44,867 nucleotides of DNA from Mycobacterium sp. E740 (lineage in GTDB: Bacteria > Actinomycetota > Actinomycetes > Mycobacteriales > Mycobacteriaceae): contig NZ_LZKP01000029.1 in the NCBI RefSeq assembly GCF_001672895.1, forward strand, positions 1 to 44,867. The letters are read 5' to 3'. Below, in pieces: positions 9,055-17,765 of the stretch. Each line of letters begins with the position of its first letter. The first letter of the stretch is position 1. A model generated the notes under the pieces. It did no database searches and was not told where the DNA came from. It saw only the letters and a list, made by a program, of their open reading frames with translations. The translations under genes were made by a program, and so were the position numbers.

Positions 9055-11217
9055 ATGAGCGAGACGGTGTACACCTTCTGCCGGTACTGCCTGGCGTCGT
9101 GCGGCATCGAGGTGACGGTGCAGGACAACCGCGTCACGAAGATCGCCGCCGACAAACAGAATCCGCACAGCTGGCAGGACTTCTGCGCCAAAGGTCGCAC
9201 CGCCCAGCAACTCGTCGAGCATCCGCGCAGGATTCTGCACCCGATGCGCCGCGTCGGTGACTCCTACGTGGAGGCGACGTGGGACGAGGCCATCGGCGAC
9301 ATCGCCGCCAGGATGAACGCCGCGATCGAGGCGGGCGGCCCCGACGCGGTCGGTGTCTACTACGGCAATCCGGCGGGCTTCTCGTCGTCGAACATCATCT
9401 TCATGAACGGCTGGCTCGACGCGATCGGAACGCACAGCCGCTACTTCGTCGGTTCGGTCGACCAGAATGCGATGCACGTTGTCGCCCAGGCGATGTACGG
9501 CTCGATCCTGATGGCCCCGGTCTCCGACATCGACAACTGTGATTACTTCCTTCTGGTCGGCGCCAACCCCGCGGTGAGCGCGTGGAACTGGCTCGAAACG
9601 GTGCCCGGCGGGTGGCGGCGCGCGCTGGCCCGCCAACGACGTGGCGCGACGATCGTGGTGGTCGACCCCTTGCGCACCGAGTCCGCCGACAAGGCCGACG
9701 TGCATCTCGCGGTGCGGCCCGGACAGGACTGGGCGCTGCTGTTGGGTTTGGTGAAGGTCATCCTCGACGAGGGTCTCGAACATCGCGGCGACTGCGCCGA
9801 CCTCGCCACAGGCGTCGACGAGCTGCGAGCGCTGGTGGCCGACGCCGATCTCGACGATCTGGCCGCCCGCTGCGACATCGAACGTGACCGCATCGAGCAG
9901 GTCGCGCGGGACTTCGCAGCGGCGCGCGGGGCGATGGTCGTCACCCGCACCGGGGTGTCGCTGCACCTGACGGGCACCGTCGCCGAGTGGCTGGGGCACG
10001 TGCTGAACGTGATCACCGGCCGGATGGACCGCCCCGGTGGCCGCCGCTACGAACCCGGGTACGTCGATGCCATCCGGATGTCGGCGATGGTCAAGGCCAA
10101 GCCGCACTACAGCCGACTGCTCGGCCGCGACATGGTCGCGGGCGCACATGCGTTGAGCGAACTGCCCGACGAGATCACCACACCGGGCCGCGGCCAGATC
10201 CGGGCGTTGCTGATCAACTGCGGCAATCCCGTTGTCTCAGGGCCCGACGGCACCAAACTCGATCGCGCCCTGGCCGATCTCGACCTGCTCGTCGCGATCG
10301 ACTTCGTGCAGCGCGAGAGCCATCGCCACGCACACTGGCTGCTTCCCGCCGACCACTGGCTCGAACGCGCCGACCTGCTCGCCTTCACCAGCAACATGCA
10401 CGACGAGCCGTACCTGCACTACGGAGCGAAGGCCGTCGAACCGCCGCCGGGCGTGCGGCAGGAGTGGCAGATCTTCACCGACCTCGCGATCGCGATGGGC
10501 AGGCCGCTGTTCGGGGCCAACGGCCTCAACGGGTTCATCAAGGCCACCCGGGCGGCGGCGCGGTGGACGCGCCGGCCCGCTCTGGAGTTCGGGCCCCACT
10601 GGATCGACCGGCTCGTCGTGGCGACCGGACGAAAGTTCAACGGGCGCAGGATCAAATGGCGCGACGTGATCGCGCACAAGCACGGCTGGGTGCTGGGGCC
10701 GCGCGAGTTCGGGCATTTCCGCGATGCGCTTCGGACCGACGACAAGAAGGTGCACGCCGCGCCGCCGGAGTTCGTCGCGCGGGCCCGCGAACTGCTCGCC
10801 GGCCCGCGGCCGGAGGCACCCGTCGGCTACCCGTTCCAGTTGGCCAACCGCAGGCACCGGCACTCGATGAACTCCTGGCTCAACGACCTGCCGGGCCTGC
10901 ATCCGTCGGGTAAGGGCAACGACGTGGTCATCCATCCGAAGGATGCCGCCGATCTCGGTGTGTCCGACGGTGATCTGGTCAGGATCAGTTCGCCTGTCGG
11001 AGCGATCGAACTGACGGCGGTGGTCGACGATCGTCCGCGCCCGGGGGTGATCATCGTCGACCATGGTTGGGGCTCGCGGGTTTTCGATCCCCGCGGACGC
11101 GCGGAGCCGATGTCCTACGGAGCCAACCGCAACCTGCTCGTCGACGGCGGACCCGTGGATCCGCTGTCGCAGACGTCAGCGCTGAGTTCGGCGTACGTCG
11201 GCGTTGAGTTGGTCTAG
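9055..11217 (+). CDS. molybdopterin (bis-MGD) oxidoreductase, single-subunit type
   Basis: 720-aa DMSO-reductase-superfamily enzyme. The N-terminal [4Fe-4S] motif is C9-x2-C12-x3-C16 and C44 (FCAKG). Central molybdopterin-binding segments and a C-terminal dinucleotide-binding domain (SWLNDLPGLHPSGKGNDVVIHPKDA) follow. No Tat signal, so it is predicted cytosolic. Where formate dehydrogenases carry Cys/Sec, the segment reads YFVGSVDQNAMH, with no Cys/Sec, so the Mo ligand and substrate are not assigned. No FeS or membrane partner subunit and no cofactor gene lies nearby. ATG 9055 was chosen because MSETVYTFCRYC starts just before the cluster; TACGCT (9041-9046) is a possible -10 8 nt upstream. 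Its stop shares CTAG with the convergent gene. Confidence 0.88.
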   Translation: MSETVYTFCRYCLASCGIEVTVQDNRVTKIAADKQNPHSWQDFCAKGRTAQQLVEHPRRILHPMRRVGDSYVEATWDEAIGDIAARMNAAIEAGGPDAVGVYYGNPAGFSSSNIIFMNGWLDAIGTHSRYFVGSVDQNAMHVVAQAMYGSILMAPVSDIDNCDYFLLVGANPAVSAWNWLETVPGGWRRALARQRRGATIVVVDPLRTESADKADVHLAVRPGQDWALLLGLVKVILDEGLEHRGDCADLATGVDELRALVADADLDDLAARCDIERDRIEQVARDFAAARGAMVVTRTGVSLHLTGTVAEWLGHVLNVITGRMDRPGGRRYEPGYVDAIRMSAMVKAKPHYSRLLGRDMVAGAHALSELPDEITTPGRGQIRALLINCGNPVVSGPDGTKLDRALADLDLLVAIDFVQRESHRHAHWLLPADHWLERADLLAFTSNMHDEPYLHYGAKAVEPPPGVRQEWQIFTDLAIAMGRPLFGANGLNGFIKATRAAARWTRRPALEFGPHWIDRLVVATGRKFNGRRIKWRDVIAHKHGWVLGPREFGHFRDALRTDDKKVHAAPPEFVARARELLAGPRPEAPVGYPFQLANRRHRHSMNSWLNDLPGLHPSGKGNDVVIHPKDAADLGVSDGDLVRISSPVGAIELTAVVDDRPRPGVIIVDHGWGSRVFDPRGRAEPMSYGANRNLLVDGGPVDPLSQTSALSSAYVGVELV

Positions 11218-11780
11218 AGCTTCGGGCCCTCGGCGCGGAGGTCGTCGACGTTGCGCATCGCCTCGCGCAGCTTGCCCAGCCACTCCTCGGTGTGCTCGCC
11301 GACCAGGCGCACCGACCATGCCAGCGCGTCCGACCGGGACCGCGCGACGCCGGCGTCGACAAGCGTGTCGAGCACCTGGCGTTCAGGCTGACGCAACCGG
11401 GTCATGACGGGAACCGCCAAGTGCGTGAACAGGATTCGTTCAAACTCTTCGTCACCGTTCGCCCCGACTTCGACGCCCCACGCCACCTTGCGGCTGTAGC
11501 GGGCTTCGGCCTCGTCGGCGATGCGCATGCGTTCGGGCCGAGTCTCCTCCCGGAACCGCGCGACCCTTCCGGACGCGCGCGCCTCACTCTTTTCCCCTTC
11601 GGGTTCGGGCAGGCGACCGATGACCGTGATCTCCTCGCGGTCGACGACGACCGTCGGGTCACCGACGAACCAGGCGTCGGGCAGGCGACCGGCGAACCAG
11701 TCGGCGGCGTCGCCCGCGTCGGGCTGCTGAGCCTGTTGCCAGCCGCCCCGCGGGCGGCGGCCGTGAATGTTGTGTCTCAT
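11214..11780 (-). CDS. conserved hypothetical actinobacterial protein
   Basis: 188 aa, soluble and highly charged; I do not recognise a named family. The N-terminus is a Gly/Gln/Arg-rich tail (RRPRGGWQQAQQP). A middle segment predicts beta strands (AWFVGDPTVVVDREEITVIGRLPEPE), then a basic helix region (GRVARFREETRPERMRIADEAEARY). The C-terminal part, RQVLDTLVDAGVARSRSDALAWSVRLVGEH, has the look of a ribbon-helix-helix or short helical DNA-binding/antitoxin-like segment; this is inference only. Its TAG stop lies in the same CTAG as the oxidoreductase stop. Two direct 8-bp repeats precede its ATG (see separate entry). Confidence 0.75.
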   Translation of the reverse strand: MRHNIHGRRPRGGWQQAQQPDAGDAADWFAGRLPDAWFVGDPTVVVDREEITVIGRLPEPEGEKSEARASGRVARFREETRPERMRIADEAEARYSRKVAWGVEVGANGDEEFERILFTHLAVPVMTRLRQPERQVLDTLVDAGVARSRSDALAWSVRLVGEHTEEWLGKLREAMRNVDDLRAEGPKL

Positions 11781-11796
11781 GATTACGTGATTACTC
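11780..11796. repeat. direct repeat upstream of hypothetical gene
   Basis: ATGATTAC is followed directly by GTGATTAC (7 of 8 bases identical) in the plus strand, between the start codon of the minus-strand hypothetical gene and a GTTACGTCAC stretch. Read on the minus strand, a TAATCA hexamer sits 7 nt before the ATG and could act as a -10. Could be a regulator site; weak evidence. Confidence 0.3.
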
Positions 11797-11845
11797 CGTT
11801 ACGTCACAGATGGGACAGCTTTCACTCACGGCGAACGCGGACATG

Positions 11846-12277
11846 TCACAGCTCGAGCAGGACAGTCACCGGCCCGTCGTTGACGAGCTGAACCTGCATA
11901 TGGGCGCCGAACACGCCGGACCGGACGTCGGCGCCGAGCCCGCGCAGCGCATCCGCGAACGCCGAGACGACGGGTTCGGCGACTGCACGCGGCGCGGCGG
12001 CGTTCCACGCCGGTCGCCTGCCCTTGGCGGTGTTCGCGTAGAGGGTGAACTGGCTGACCACCAAGATCGGCGCTCCGACGTCCGACGCGGACTGCTCGTC
12101 GTCGAGAATTCGCAATTGCCAGAGCTTCTCGGCCATGCGGCGGGCCTTGGCCGCATCGTCGTCGTGCGTCACACCGACGAGCGCGAGCAGACCCTGCCCG
12201 TGCGGATTGATTTCGCCGACGACTTCGCCGTCCACCGTGACAGCGGCCGAGGTGACCCGTTGGGCGAGAACACGCAT
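11846..12277 (-). CDS. dtd: D-aminoacyl-tRNA deacylase
   Basis: 143-aa DTD enzyme that hydrolyses D-amino acids (and glycine mischarged on tRNA-Ala) from tRNA in the cytosol. The start [21 protein letters not shown] is the family N-terminus. The two active-site motifs are present: [14 protein letters not shown] (SQxT) and the C-terminal [11 protein letters not shown] (NxGPVT). Length equals that of typical DTDs. ATG 12277 was chosen over an ATG six codons upstream because family members begin at MRVLxQRV. In Mtb the gene is Rv1897c, far from this locus, so its presence here reflects rearrangement between species. Confidence 0.95.
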   Translation of the reverse strand: MRVLAQRVTSAAVTVDGEVVGEINPHGQGLLALVGVTHDDDAAKARRMAEKLWQLRILDDEQSASDVGAPILVVSQFTLYANTAKGRRPAWNAAAPRAVAEPVVSAFADALRGLGADVRSGVFGAHMQVQLVNDGPVTVLLEL

Positions 12278-12326
12278 GCCCGCTGATGCTGCCATGATGG
12301 CCGGCGGCCTGGGGCCAGAAGGCTGT

Positions 12327-12349
12327 TATATACCCCTAGGGGGTATATA
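12327..12349. promoter_or_regulatory. CsoR-like copper operator
   Basis: Perfect 10-bp inverted repeat with arms TATATACCCC (12327-12336) and GGGGTATATA (12340-12349) around a 3-nt TAG. It matches the known CsoR operator form, TACCC...GGGTA in an AT-rich frame. It covers the -35 and spacer region of the copZ promoter, so binding of apo-repressor should block RNA polymerase. No csoR gene is in the window. Confidence 0.8.
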
Positions 12350-12352
12350 CGG

Positions 12353-12358
12353 TATGCT
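12353..12358 (+). promoter_or_regulatory. -10 element for leaderless copZ mRNA
   Basis: TATGCT, followed by 6 nt and the copZ ATG at 12365. It lies just downstream of the CsoR-like operator; a -35 would fall within the left operator arm. Confidence 0.6.
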
Positions 12359-12364
12359 GGCTTC

Positions 12365-12571
12365 ATGACCACCACCACGATCACAGTCAGCGGGATGACC
12401 TGCGGACACTGCGCCGCCTCGGTGCGTGAGGAGATCGGTGAGCTCGCCGGGGTTACGGCGGTCGGTGTGGATGTCGCCAGCGGAGCGGTGACGATCGACA
12501 GCGCCGCACCCCTCGACCCGGCCGCGATCCGAAGCGCCGTGGAAGAGGCCGGCTACCGGTTGGTGAAGTGA
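12365..12571 (+). CDS. copZ: copper chaperone, CopZ-type HMA domain protein
   Basis: 68-aa single heavy-metal-associated domain. The Cu(I)-binding motif GMTCGHC has Cys13 and Cys16; the rest ([36 protein letters not shown]) fits the ferredoxin-like HMA fold. It should carry Cu(I) to the ATPase encoded next. Tyr in GYRLV near the metal loop is usual in bacterial copper chaperones. Its TGA overlaps the ATPase ATG (TGATG), so the two are co-translated. Expression is probably induced by copper through the upstream operator. Confidence 0.93.
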   Translation: MTTTTITVSGMTCGHCAASVREEIGELAGVTAVGVDVASGAVTIDSAAPLDPAAIRSAVEEAGYRLVK

Positions 12572-14784
12572 TGGCCACCGACACGATCGAGTTGTCGATC
12601 GACGGCATGACATGTGCGTCATGTGCGAACCGAATCGAGAAGAAACTCAACAAGCTCGACGGCGTGACGGCCACGGTCAACTTCGCGACCGAGAAAGCGC
12701 GCGTGCGCTACGGCGACGATGTGACACCCGAAACGTTGGTGGCGACCGTCGCAGAGGCGGGCTACCAAGCGCATCTGCCGCAGGTTGCGAATGCCGCACC
12801 CGAAGATGATCCCACCGCGGCCCTACGTCAGCGCCTGATGGTCTCGCTCGCGCTGACAGTTCCGGTGATCGCGATGGCGATGGTCCCCGCCCTGCAGTTT
12901 CCGAACTGGCAGTGGCTGTCGCTGACGTTGGCGGCGCCGGTGGTGGTGTGGGGCGCCTGGCCGTTCCACCGCGCGGCGTGGGCCAACCTGCGGCACCGCA
13001 GCGCCACCATGGACACGTTGATCTCGATGGGCACGCTGGCCGCGCTGGGCTGGTCGGTCTATGCACTGTTCTGGGGGACTGCCGGCACGCCGGGGATGAC
13101 GCATCCGTTCGAGCTGACGCTCTCGCGCACGGACGGCTCCGGCAGCGTCTACTTCGAGGTCGCGGCGGGGGTGACGACGTTCATCCTGGCCGGCCGGTAC
13201 TTCGAGGCGCGCTCCAAGCGACGGGCCGGTGCAGCGCTGCGCTCGCTGCTGGAGTTGGGCGCGAAAGATGTAATTGTCCGCAAGGGCGGTGCGGAACAAC
13301 GGATTCCGCTCGACCAGCTCACCGTCGGCAACGAGTTCGTGGTGCGGCCCGGCGAGAAGATCGCCACCGACGGCGTGGTGGTCGAGGGCGCCTCATCGGT
13401 CGACGTCTCGATGCTCACCGGCGAGTCCGTGCCGGTGGACGTCGGCGCGGGCGATGAGGTCGTCGGCGCGACGGTGAACGTCGACGGCCGACTTGTCGTG
13501 CAGGCCAACCGAGTCGGCGCGGACACCCAGCTCGCCCAGATGGCGCGGTTGGTCGCGGACGCCCAGAACGGCAAGGCGCAGGCCCAGCGGCTGGCCGACC
13601 GGATTTCCGGCGTGTTCGTCCCGATCGTGATCGCGCTTTCGCTGGCCACCCTCGGATTCTGGCTGGCCACAGGCGCTTCGGTGGCGACGGCTTTCACCGC
13701 GGCAGTGGCGGTGCTCATCATCGCGTGCCCCTGCGCGCTGGGGTTGGCGACGCCCACCGCGTTGATGGTCGGCACCGGGCGCGGAGCTCAGCTGGGCATC
13801 CTGATCAAGGGGCCGGAGGTGCTGGAGTCGACGCGTCGCATCGACACGGTCGTGTTGGACAAGACCGGGACGATCACCACCGGCAGCATGACGCTGCTCG
13901 ACGTCGTCGCGGCAGCGGGCGAAGATGCCGACGAGGTGCTGCGGATGGCCGGCGGGGTCGAGAGCGGCTCAGAGCACCCGATCGCGGCGGCGATCGTGAC
14001 GGGGGCACGCAAGAAGGTCGCTGAACTGCCCACGGTGGAGGGCTTCACCAACCTGCGTGGCCTCGGCGTGAGCGGCCGCATCGAGGGCCGCGAGATCAAG
14101 GTCGGACGGCAACGACTGCTGTCGTCGGCCGCGGTTCCCGACTCCCTGAAAGCCGCGGTGGCGCACGCAGAGTCAGAGGGCCGAACGGCGGTGGTGGTCG
14201 GATGGGGCGGCGAGGTACGTGGCGTACTGGTGGTTGCCGATGCCGTCAAACCGTCGTCGGCCGAGGCGATCTCGCGCCTTCGCGCGCTGGGCTTGCGGCC
14301 GATGATGGTGACCGGCGACAACGAGGCATCGGCGCGCTCGATCGCACGCCAGGTCGGCATCGAAGAGGTCGTCGCCGAGGTGCTGCCCCAGGACAAGGTC
14401 GACGTCGTCGAGCGCCTACAGGCCGACGGCAAAGTGGTGGCGATGGTGGGCGACGGCGTCAACGACGCGGCGGCGCTCGCGCAGGCCGACCTGGGTCTGG
14501 CGATGGGCAGCGGTACCGACGTCGCGATCGAAGCCAGCGACCTGACGCTGGTGCGCGACGACCTGAACGCGGTTCCCGATGCGATCCGGCTGTCCCGCAG
14601 GACGTTGGCGACGATCAAGGGAAACCTGTTCTGGGCCTTTGCCTACAACGTCGCCGCGCTCCCGTTGGCGGCCGCGGGTCTCCTAAACCCGATGATCGCC
14701 GGCGCGGCGATGGCGTTCAGTTCGGTGTTCGTCGTCAGCAACAGCCTTCGGCTGCGCCGCTTCACCGCTACAGCGTCGCGTTGA
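12571..14784 (+). CDS. Cu(I)-exporting P1B-type ATPase (CopA/CtpV type)
   Basis: 737-aa membrane pump. An N-terminal HMA domain has GMTCASC (C15, C18). Transmembrane CPC is at 386-388 ([14 protein letters not shown]), TGES lies in the actuator domain, phosphorylated Asp430 is in DKTGT, SEHPI marks the nucleotide domain, and [10 protein letters not shown] the hinge. The last helices hold AYN and MAFSSV, the residues that define the Cu(I) P1B-1 subgroup. ATG 12571 overlaps the copZ stop by one base; GTG 12568 (one extra residue) is possible. Role: copper detoxification at the plasma membrane. The 3' end overlaps the convergent exported-protein gene by 17 bp. Confidence 0.95.
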   Translation: MATDTIELSIDGMTCASCANRIEKKLNKLDGVTATVNFATEKARVRYGDDVTPETLVATVAEAGYQAHLPQVANAAPEDDPTAALRQRLMVSLALTVPVIAMAMVPALQFPNWQWLSLTLAAPVVVWGAWPFHRAAWANLRHRSATMDTLISMGTLAALGWSVYALFWGTAGTPGMTHPFELTLSRTDGSGSVYFEVAAGVTTFILAGRYFEARSKRRAGAALRSLLELGAKDVIVRKGGAEQRIPLDQLTVGNEFVVRPGEKIATDGVVVEGASSVDVSMLTGESVPVDVGAGDEVVGATVNVDGRLVVQANRVGADTQLAQMARLVADAQNGKAQAQRLADRISGVFVPIVIALSLATLGFWLATGASVATAFTAAVAVLIIACPCALGLATPTALMVGTGRGAQLGILIKGPEVLESTRRIDTVVLDKTGTITTGSMTLLDVVAAAGEDADEVLRMAGGVESGSEHPIAAAIVTGARKKVAELPTVEGFTNLRGLGVSGRIEGREIKVGRQRLLSSAAVPDSLKAAVAHAESEGRTAVVVGWGGEVRGVLVVADAVKPSSAEAISRLRALGLRPMMVTGDNEASARSIARQVGIEEVVAEVLPQDKVDVVERLQADGKVVAMVGDGVNDAAALAQADLGLAMGSGTDVAIEASDLTLVRDDLNAVPDAIRLSRRTLATIKGNLFWAFAYNVAALPLAAAGLLNPMIAGAAMAFSSVFVVSNSLRLRRFTATASR

Positions 14785-15175
14785 TCGGGCCGAGCATCTG
14801 GCAGTTCGGCTCCAGCGCGTCCTCGAAGACCTTGCCGCAGCCCCGTCCGCTGGCGATGTAGGTCGCGCCCGGCTGGTACGGCTCGAAGTACACCTGTGCA
14901 GCCCCCGGCCCGCGCGCCTGCGTGCATTGCCCCTGCGAATTGTGGCCGGCGACGTAGACACACGCCACGCTCATCGCCGGGCGGAACGGTGCTCCACAGC
15001 CGTTGAACGAGACCGTGGCGGTAACCTTGCTGACTCCGCCGGTCTGCACCACCTGCGGCGGCGACAGGGTGTACGCGCACGCCGGTGGCAGGTCTGCGTG
15101 CGCTGAACCGACGCCGACCATGCCGGATGACGCGACGAGTAGCGCGACCAGCGCAGCCTTGACGACCCGGCTCAT
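14768..15175 (-). CDS. small exported protein, four-plus cysteines
   Basis: 135 aa with a Sec signal peptide ([17 protein letters not shown]...) and likely cleavage after AHA at residue 27. The mature protein is Cys-containing (PPACAY, FNGCGAP, VACVYV, QGQCTQ, GRGCGK, PNCQML), an even number suited to disulfides outside the membrane. It resembles small secreted mycobacterial proteins of the Rv1268c/Rv1269c kind by size and position, but I cannot confirm orthology. Predicted leaderless from TACCAT 6 nt before its ATG. It overlaps the 3' end of the copper ATPase gene by 17 bp on the other strand. Function unknown. Confidence 0.8.
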   Translation of the reverse strand: MSRVVKAALVALLVASSGMVGVGSAHADLPPACAYTLSPPQVVQTGGVSKVTATVSFNGCGAPFRPAMSVACVYVAGHNSQGQCTQARGPGAAQVYFEPYQPGATYIASGRGCGKVFEDALEPNCQMLGPINATL

Positions 15176-15181
15176 GGGTGG

Positions 15182-15187
15182 ATGGTA
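15182..15187 (-). promoter_or_regulatory. -10 element for leaderless exported-protein mRNA
   Basis: Minus-strand TACCAT, 6 nt before the ATG at 15175. It sits between this gene and the stop of the adenylyl cyclase gene at 15190, so the two are separate transcription units even though they run in the same direction. Confidence 0.5.
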
Positions 15188-15189
15188 GT

Positions 15190-16308
15190 TCAGGTTTCCG
15201 GCCGCCGGACGCGAAACAGTTTCACGTCGGATTTGAAGCCTTTGAGGTGACGCGAACCCGCGTACGAGCAGGTGAACCTTTCGTCCTCGGCGATCGCCTC
15301 GTGGGTCGACTCCGAGACGAGGACCGAGCCGGGCCGCGCGGCCCCGGTGACGCGGCTCGCGAGGTTGACCGAACTGCCGAACCAGTCCCCGGCCCGGCTC
15401 ACCGCCATACCCGTGGCCACCCCGACCCGCAGGCGAGGAAAGTCGTCGTCGTCGTTGGTCCGGTCGACCAGGGTGAGCACGGCCTCCAACAACGGGACGG
15501 GGTCGGCACTGACGAGCATCACCTCGTCGCCGATCGTCTTGACGAAACGCACCGGCGGGACAGCCACTTCGTGCGCGAGATCCGACAGCCGGTGAGCGAG
15601 CCGTTCGAGGTTTTCGGGCGGGACCGCCTCACCCAGGCGGGTGAAGCCGACGAGGTCGGCGAATGCGATCGTCACGAGCCGAGCGCCGGGCAGCCGTTGG
15701 CCCTTCGCCCGCTCGGAGGCGGTGATCGCCTCGGTCTCCATCAGATGGCGCAGTTGCAGCCGCAGCATGTCCTGGATCATCGGCCCGAGCAGCGGATCGG
15801 CCGTGCGCACAAGCTCTTCGGCGTTCTTGGCGACGACGAGTTCCGACGCGCCCGGATCCAACACCGAAGCCAGACCGGCATAGCGCATCACCTCGGCCGC
15901 CTTCGACAATCCCTCGGCCAGCACGCGGGTGATTTGAACGATCTGGTCGGGCTCGATGCCGATCTCGATGAACTGCTGGGCGGAAGCCGCGGCCTCTGCG
16001 TCGGCGCGAAGGTGGACGGCCGCATCGGGATCGTCTACGGTGGGCAACCCCATCGCATGCTGGATGCGCTGCAGCAATTCAAGGTCGATGCCGGTCTTCT
16101 CACTGGTTTCCCGGGCCGAGACGTAGACGCCGTCGTCACCGAGCGCTTGCCGAGCGCCGAGCAACATCGGCAGGAACGCGTTGCGGATCTCCTCGACACC
16201 GATGCCTTTGCCCAACAACCACGAGATCAGTTCAGCGCGTTCGGCGCGGGCCGCCCCTTCAAGCCCGTCCAGCAATCCGGACGCTTCGACGTCGAAGTCA
16301 TCGGCCAC
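15190..16308 (-). CDS. class III adenylyl cyclase with pH-sensing N-terminal domain (Rv1264 type)
   Basis: 372-aa soluble cyclase making cAMP from ATP. The N-terminal half (about 1-200, all helical) matches the autoinhibitory domain of Mtb Rv1264, which makes the enzyme active at acid pH. The C-terminal catalytic domain has all key residues: metal ligands Asp218 (FADLVGF) and Asp261 (TIGDEV), substrate Lys257, the Asp of GDWFG, and transition-state Asn315/Arg319 (VNLASR). It is therefore predicted to work as a homodimer. GTG 16308 is preferred because TACGTT lies 6 nt upstream (leaderless). Divergent from the DNA glycosylase gene. Confidence 0.93.
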   Translation of the reverse strand: MADDFDVEASGLLDGLEGAARAERAELISWLLGKGIGVEEIRNAFLPMLLGARQALGDDGVYVSARETSEKTGIDLELLQRIQHAMGLPTVDDPDAAVHLRADAEAAASAQQFIEIGIEPDQIVQITRVLAEGLSKAAEVMRYAGLASVLDPGASELVVAKNAEELVRTADPLLGPMIQDMLRLQLRHLMETEAITASERAKGQRLPGARLVTIAFADLVGFTRLGEAVPPENLERLAHRLSDLAHEVAVPPVRFVKTIGDEVMLVSADPVPLLEAVLTLVDRTNDDDDFPRLRVGVATGMAVSRAGDWFGSSVNLASRVTGAARPGSVLVSESTHEAIAEDERFTCSYAGSRHLKGFKSDVKLFRVRRPET

Positions 16309-16314
16309 CGGCCC

Positions 16315-16320
16315 AACGTA
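16315..16320 (-). promoter_or_regulatory. -10 element for leaderless adenylyl cyclase mRNA
   Basis: Minus-strand TACGTT with 6 nt to the GTG at 16308. It lies in the 34-nt gap between divergent genes, so regulation of this gene and of the glycosylase gene may interfere. Confidence 0.5.
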
Positions 16321-16342
16321 TACCGCGTGCGATAGTCACAGC

Positions 16343-16843
16343 ATGGGTTCGCCGGTGCTGTACGGATTACCGCCGATCGTCGGCCCGGGCGCTCACACGT
16401 TGATGCTGGGCAACATGCCCAGCGCGCTGTCGCTCACCGCACGGCAGTCTTACGGAAACCCCCGCAATGCGTTCTGGCGCATCACCGGTGCGATCCTCGG
16501 CTTCGCCGCAGACGCCCCCTACGCGCAGCGGTGTGCGGCGTTGACGGCTCACCGGATCGCGGTCTGGGACGTGCTGCGGTCATGTCGGCGGGAGGGCAGC
16601 CTCGATTCCGCGGTGCAGCGGGACAGCATGGTGGCCAACGACTTCGAGGGCTTCTTCGCCGAGCATCGGTGCATCGCACGGGTGCTGTTCAACGGCGCTG
16701 CGGCGGAGCAGAACTTCGGTCGACTGGTCCCCGTGACAGGCGAACTGCGCTACCGCCGGCTGCCGTCGACGAGCCCGGCGCAGACCATGCGTTTCGAGGA
16801 CAAGCTAGCGATTTGGCGCGACGCCATTACTGCCTGGCAATAA
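16343..16843 (+). CDS. uracil-DNA-glycosylase superfamily protein, hypoxanthine-DNA glycosylase (family 6) type
   Basis: 166-aa base-excision repair protein. Motif I reads LMLGNMPSALSLTARQSYGNPRNAFWRI, the arrangement G-x-x-PS...S...YGNPRNAFW of the DNA-deoxyinosine glycosylase (HDG) branch. The second motif LPSTSPAQT (STSPA) is at the C-terminal side. It is expected to remove hypoxanthine (deaminated adenine) from DNA; activity toward uracil cannot be judged. The start MGSPVLYGLPPIVG gives the usual family length. It heads a plus-strand run of three genes (glycosylase, HIT, deazaflavin oxidoreductase), although the HIT gene has its own -10. The Mtb position is occupied by an amidase (amiB2). 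Confidence 0.85.
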   Translation: MGSPVLYGLPPIVGPGAHTLMLGNMPSALSLTARQSYGNPRNAFWRITGAILGFAADAPYAQRCAALTAHRIAVWDVLRSCRREGSLDSAVQRDSMVANDFEGFFAEHRCIARVLFNGAAAEQNFGRLVPVTGELRYRRLPSTSPAQTMRFEDKLAIWRDAITAWQ

Positions 16844-16850
16844 CGGCGGC

Positions 16851-16856
16851 TACCGT
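16851..16856 (+). promoter_or_regulatory. -10 element for leaderless HIT-gene mRNA
   Basis: TACCGT with 6 nt to the ATG at 16863, directly after the glycosylase stop codon. It predicts an internal, leaderless promoter. Confidence 0.5.
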
Positions 16857-16862
16857 GGCGGA

Positions 16863-17300
16863 ATGTCCTGTGTGTTCTGCGCCATCGTCGCCGGCGAGGC
16901 TGAAGCCATCCGCATCTACGAGGACGACGACCACCTCGCGTTCCTCGACATCCGGCCGTTCACCCGCGGCCATACGTTGGTGATCCCGAAACGGCACACC
17001 GTGGACCTGACCGACACACCGCCGGAGACCGTCGCGGCGCTGGCGCGGATCGGTCAGCGCATCGCGCGCGCCGCGCGTCACTCCGGGCTGCACGCCGACG
17101 GCAACAACGTGGTGATCAACGACGGCCAGGCAGCGTTCCAGTCGGTGTTCCACATCCATCTGCACGTGTTGCCGCGCCAAAGCGGCGACAAGCTCTCGTT
17201 CGCCAAGAACATGCTGCTGCGGCGCGACCCGGACCGCGAGGAGTCCGGCCGGCTGTTGCGTGAGGCCCTGGCGCAACTGGACTCTCCTGCGCAAGACTGA
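16863..17300 (+). CDS. HIT-family nucleotide hydrolase/transferase (Rv1262c type)
   Basis: 145-aa histidine-triad protein. The C-terminal triad is H97-I-H99-L-H101-V (FHIHLHVLPR), with His99 or His101 serving in catalysis on nucleoside phosphoramidates or dinucleotides. The N-terminal CVFCAIVAGEAEA has the C-x2-C common in HIT proteins and may bind zinc. LDIRPFTRGHTLVIPKRH is the conserved nucleotide-binding strand-loop. It starts 19 nt after the glycosylase gene and ends 4 nt before the next gene. Exact substrate unknown. Confidence 0.93.
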   Translation: MSCVFCAIVAGEAEAIRIYEDDDHLAFLDIRPFTRGHTLVIPKRHTVDLTDTPPETVAALARIGQRIARAARHSGLHADGNNVVINDGQAAFQSVFHIHLHVLPRQSGDKLSFAKNMLLRRDPDREESGRLLREALAQLDSPAQD

Positions 17301-17304
17301 CGTC

Positions 17305-17760
17305 ATGAGCATGCCCTGGTGGGAGAAGTACATCGGCTACCCGATGCTGTTGCTGCACGACAAGCTCTACAAGAGAACCAACGGTCGAATCGGCCACACG
17401 TTCCCGGGCGCGCCGCCGATGCTGATCCTGCATACTCTAGGCGCGAAAACCGGTATACAGCGCGCTAATTCGCTCGCCTACGCCCGCGACGGGAGCGACT
17501 ACCTCGTCGTCGCTTCCAAGGGGGGCGAACCCAAGGCGCCGGGCTGGTACCACAACCTCAAGGCCAATCCGGACGTCGAGATCAACGTCGGACCCAAGCG
17601 CATCAAGGTGACGGCCACGCCCGTCACCCGCGACGATCCCGACTTCTCCCGGCTGTGGAAGATCGTCAACGACATGAAGAACAACAAGGACCGCTACAAC
17701 GGATACCAGAAGCGGACCACCCGGCAGATCCCGGTGGTCAAGCTGACGCCCAGCAACTGA
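17305..17760 (+). CDS. deazaflavin (F420)-dependent nitroreductase-family protein (Rv1261c type)
   Basis: 151 aa, split-beta-barrel fold of the Ddn/FDOR-A family, found only in organisms that make F420. Recognisable segments are MLILHTLGAKTGIQRANSLAYA and KAPGWYHNLKANPDVEINVG; W-Y-x-N-L is the family signature. Members reduce quinones or nitro compounds with F420H2, often membrane-associated through the N-terminal helix (here WWEKYIGYPMLLLHDKLYK). It is the last gene of the plus-strand run and is convergent with the luciferase-like gene, whose stop is only 5 nt away. Substrate not inferable. Confidence 0.9.
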   Translation: MSMPWWEKYIGYPMLLLHDKLYKRTNGRIGHTFPGAPPMLILHTLGAKTGIQRANSLAYARDGSDYLVVASKGGEPKAPGWYHNLKANPDVEINVGPKRIKVTATPVTRDDPDFSRLWKIVNDMKNNKDRYNGYQKRTTRQIPVVKLTPSN

Positions 17761-17765
17761 TCGGG

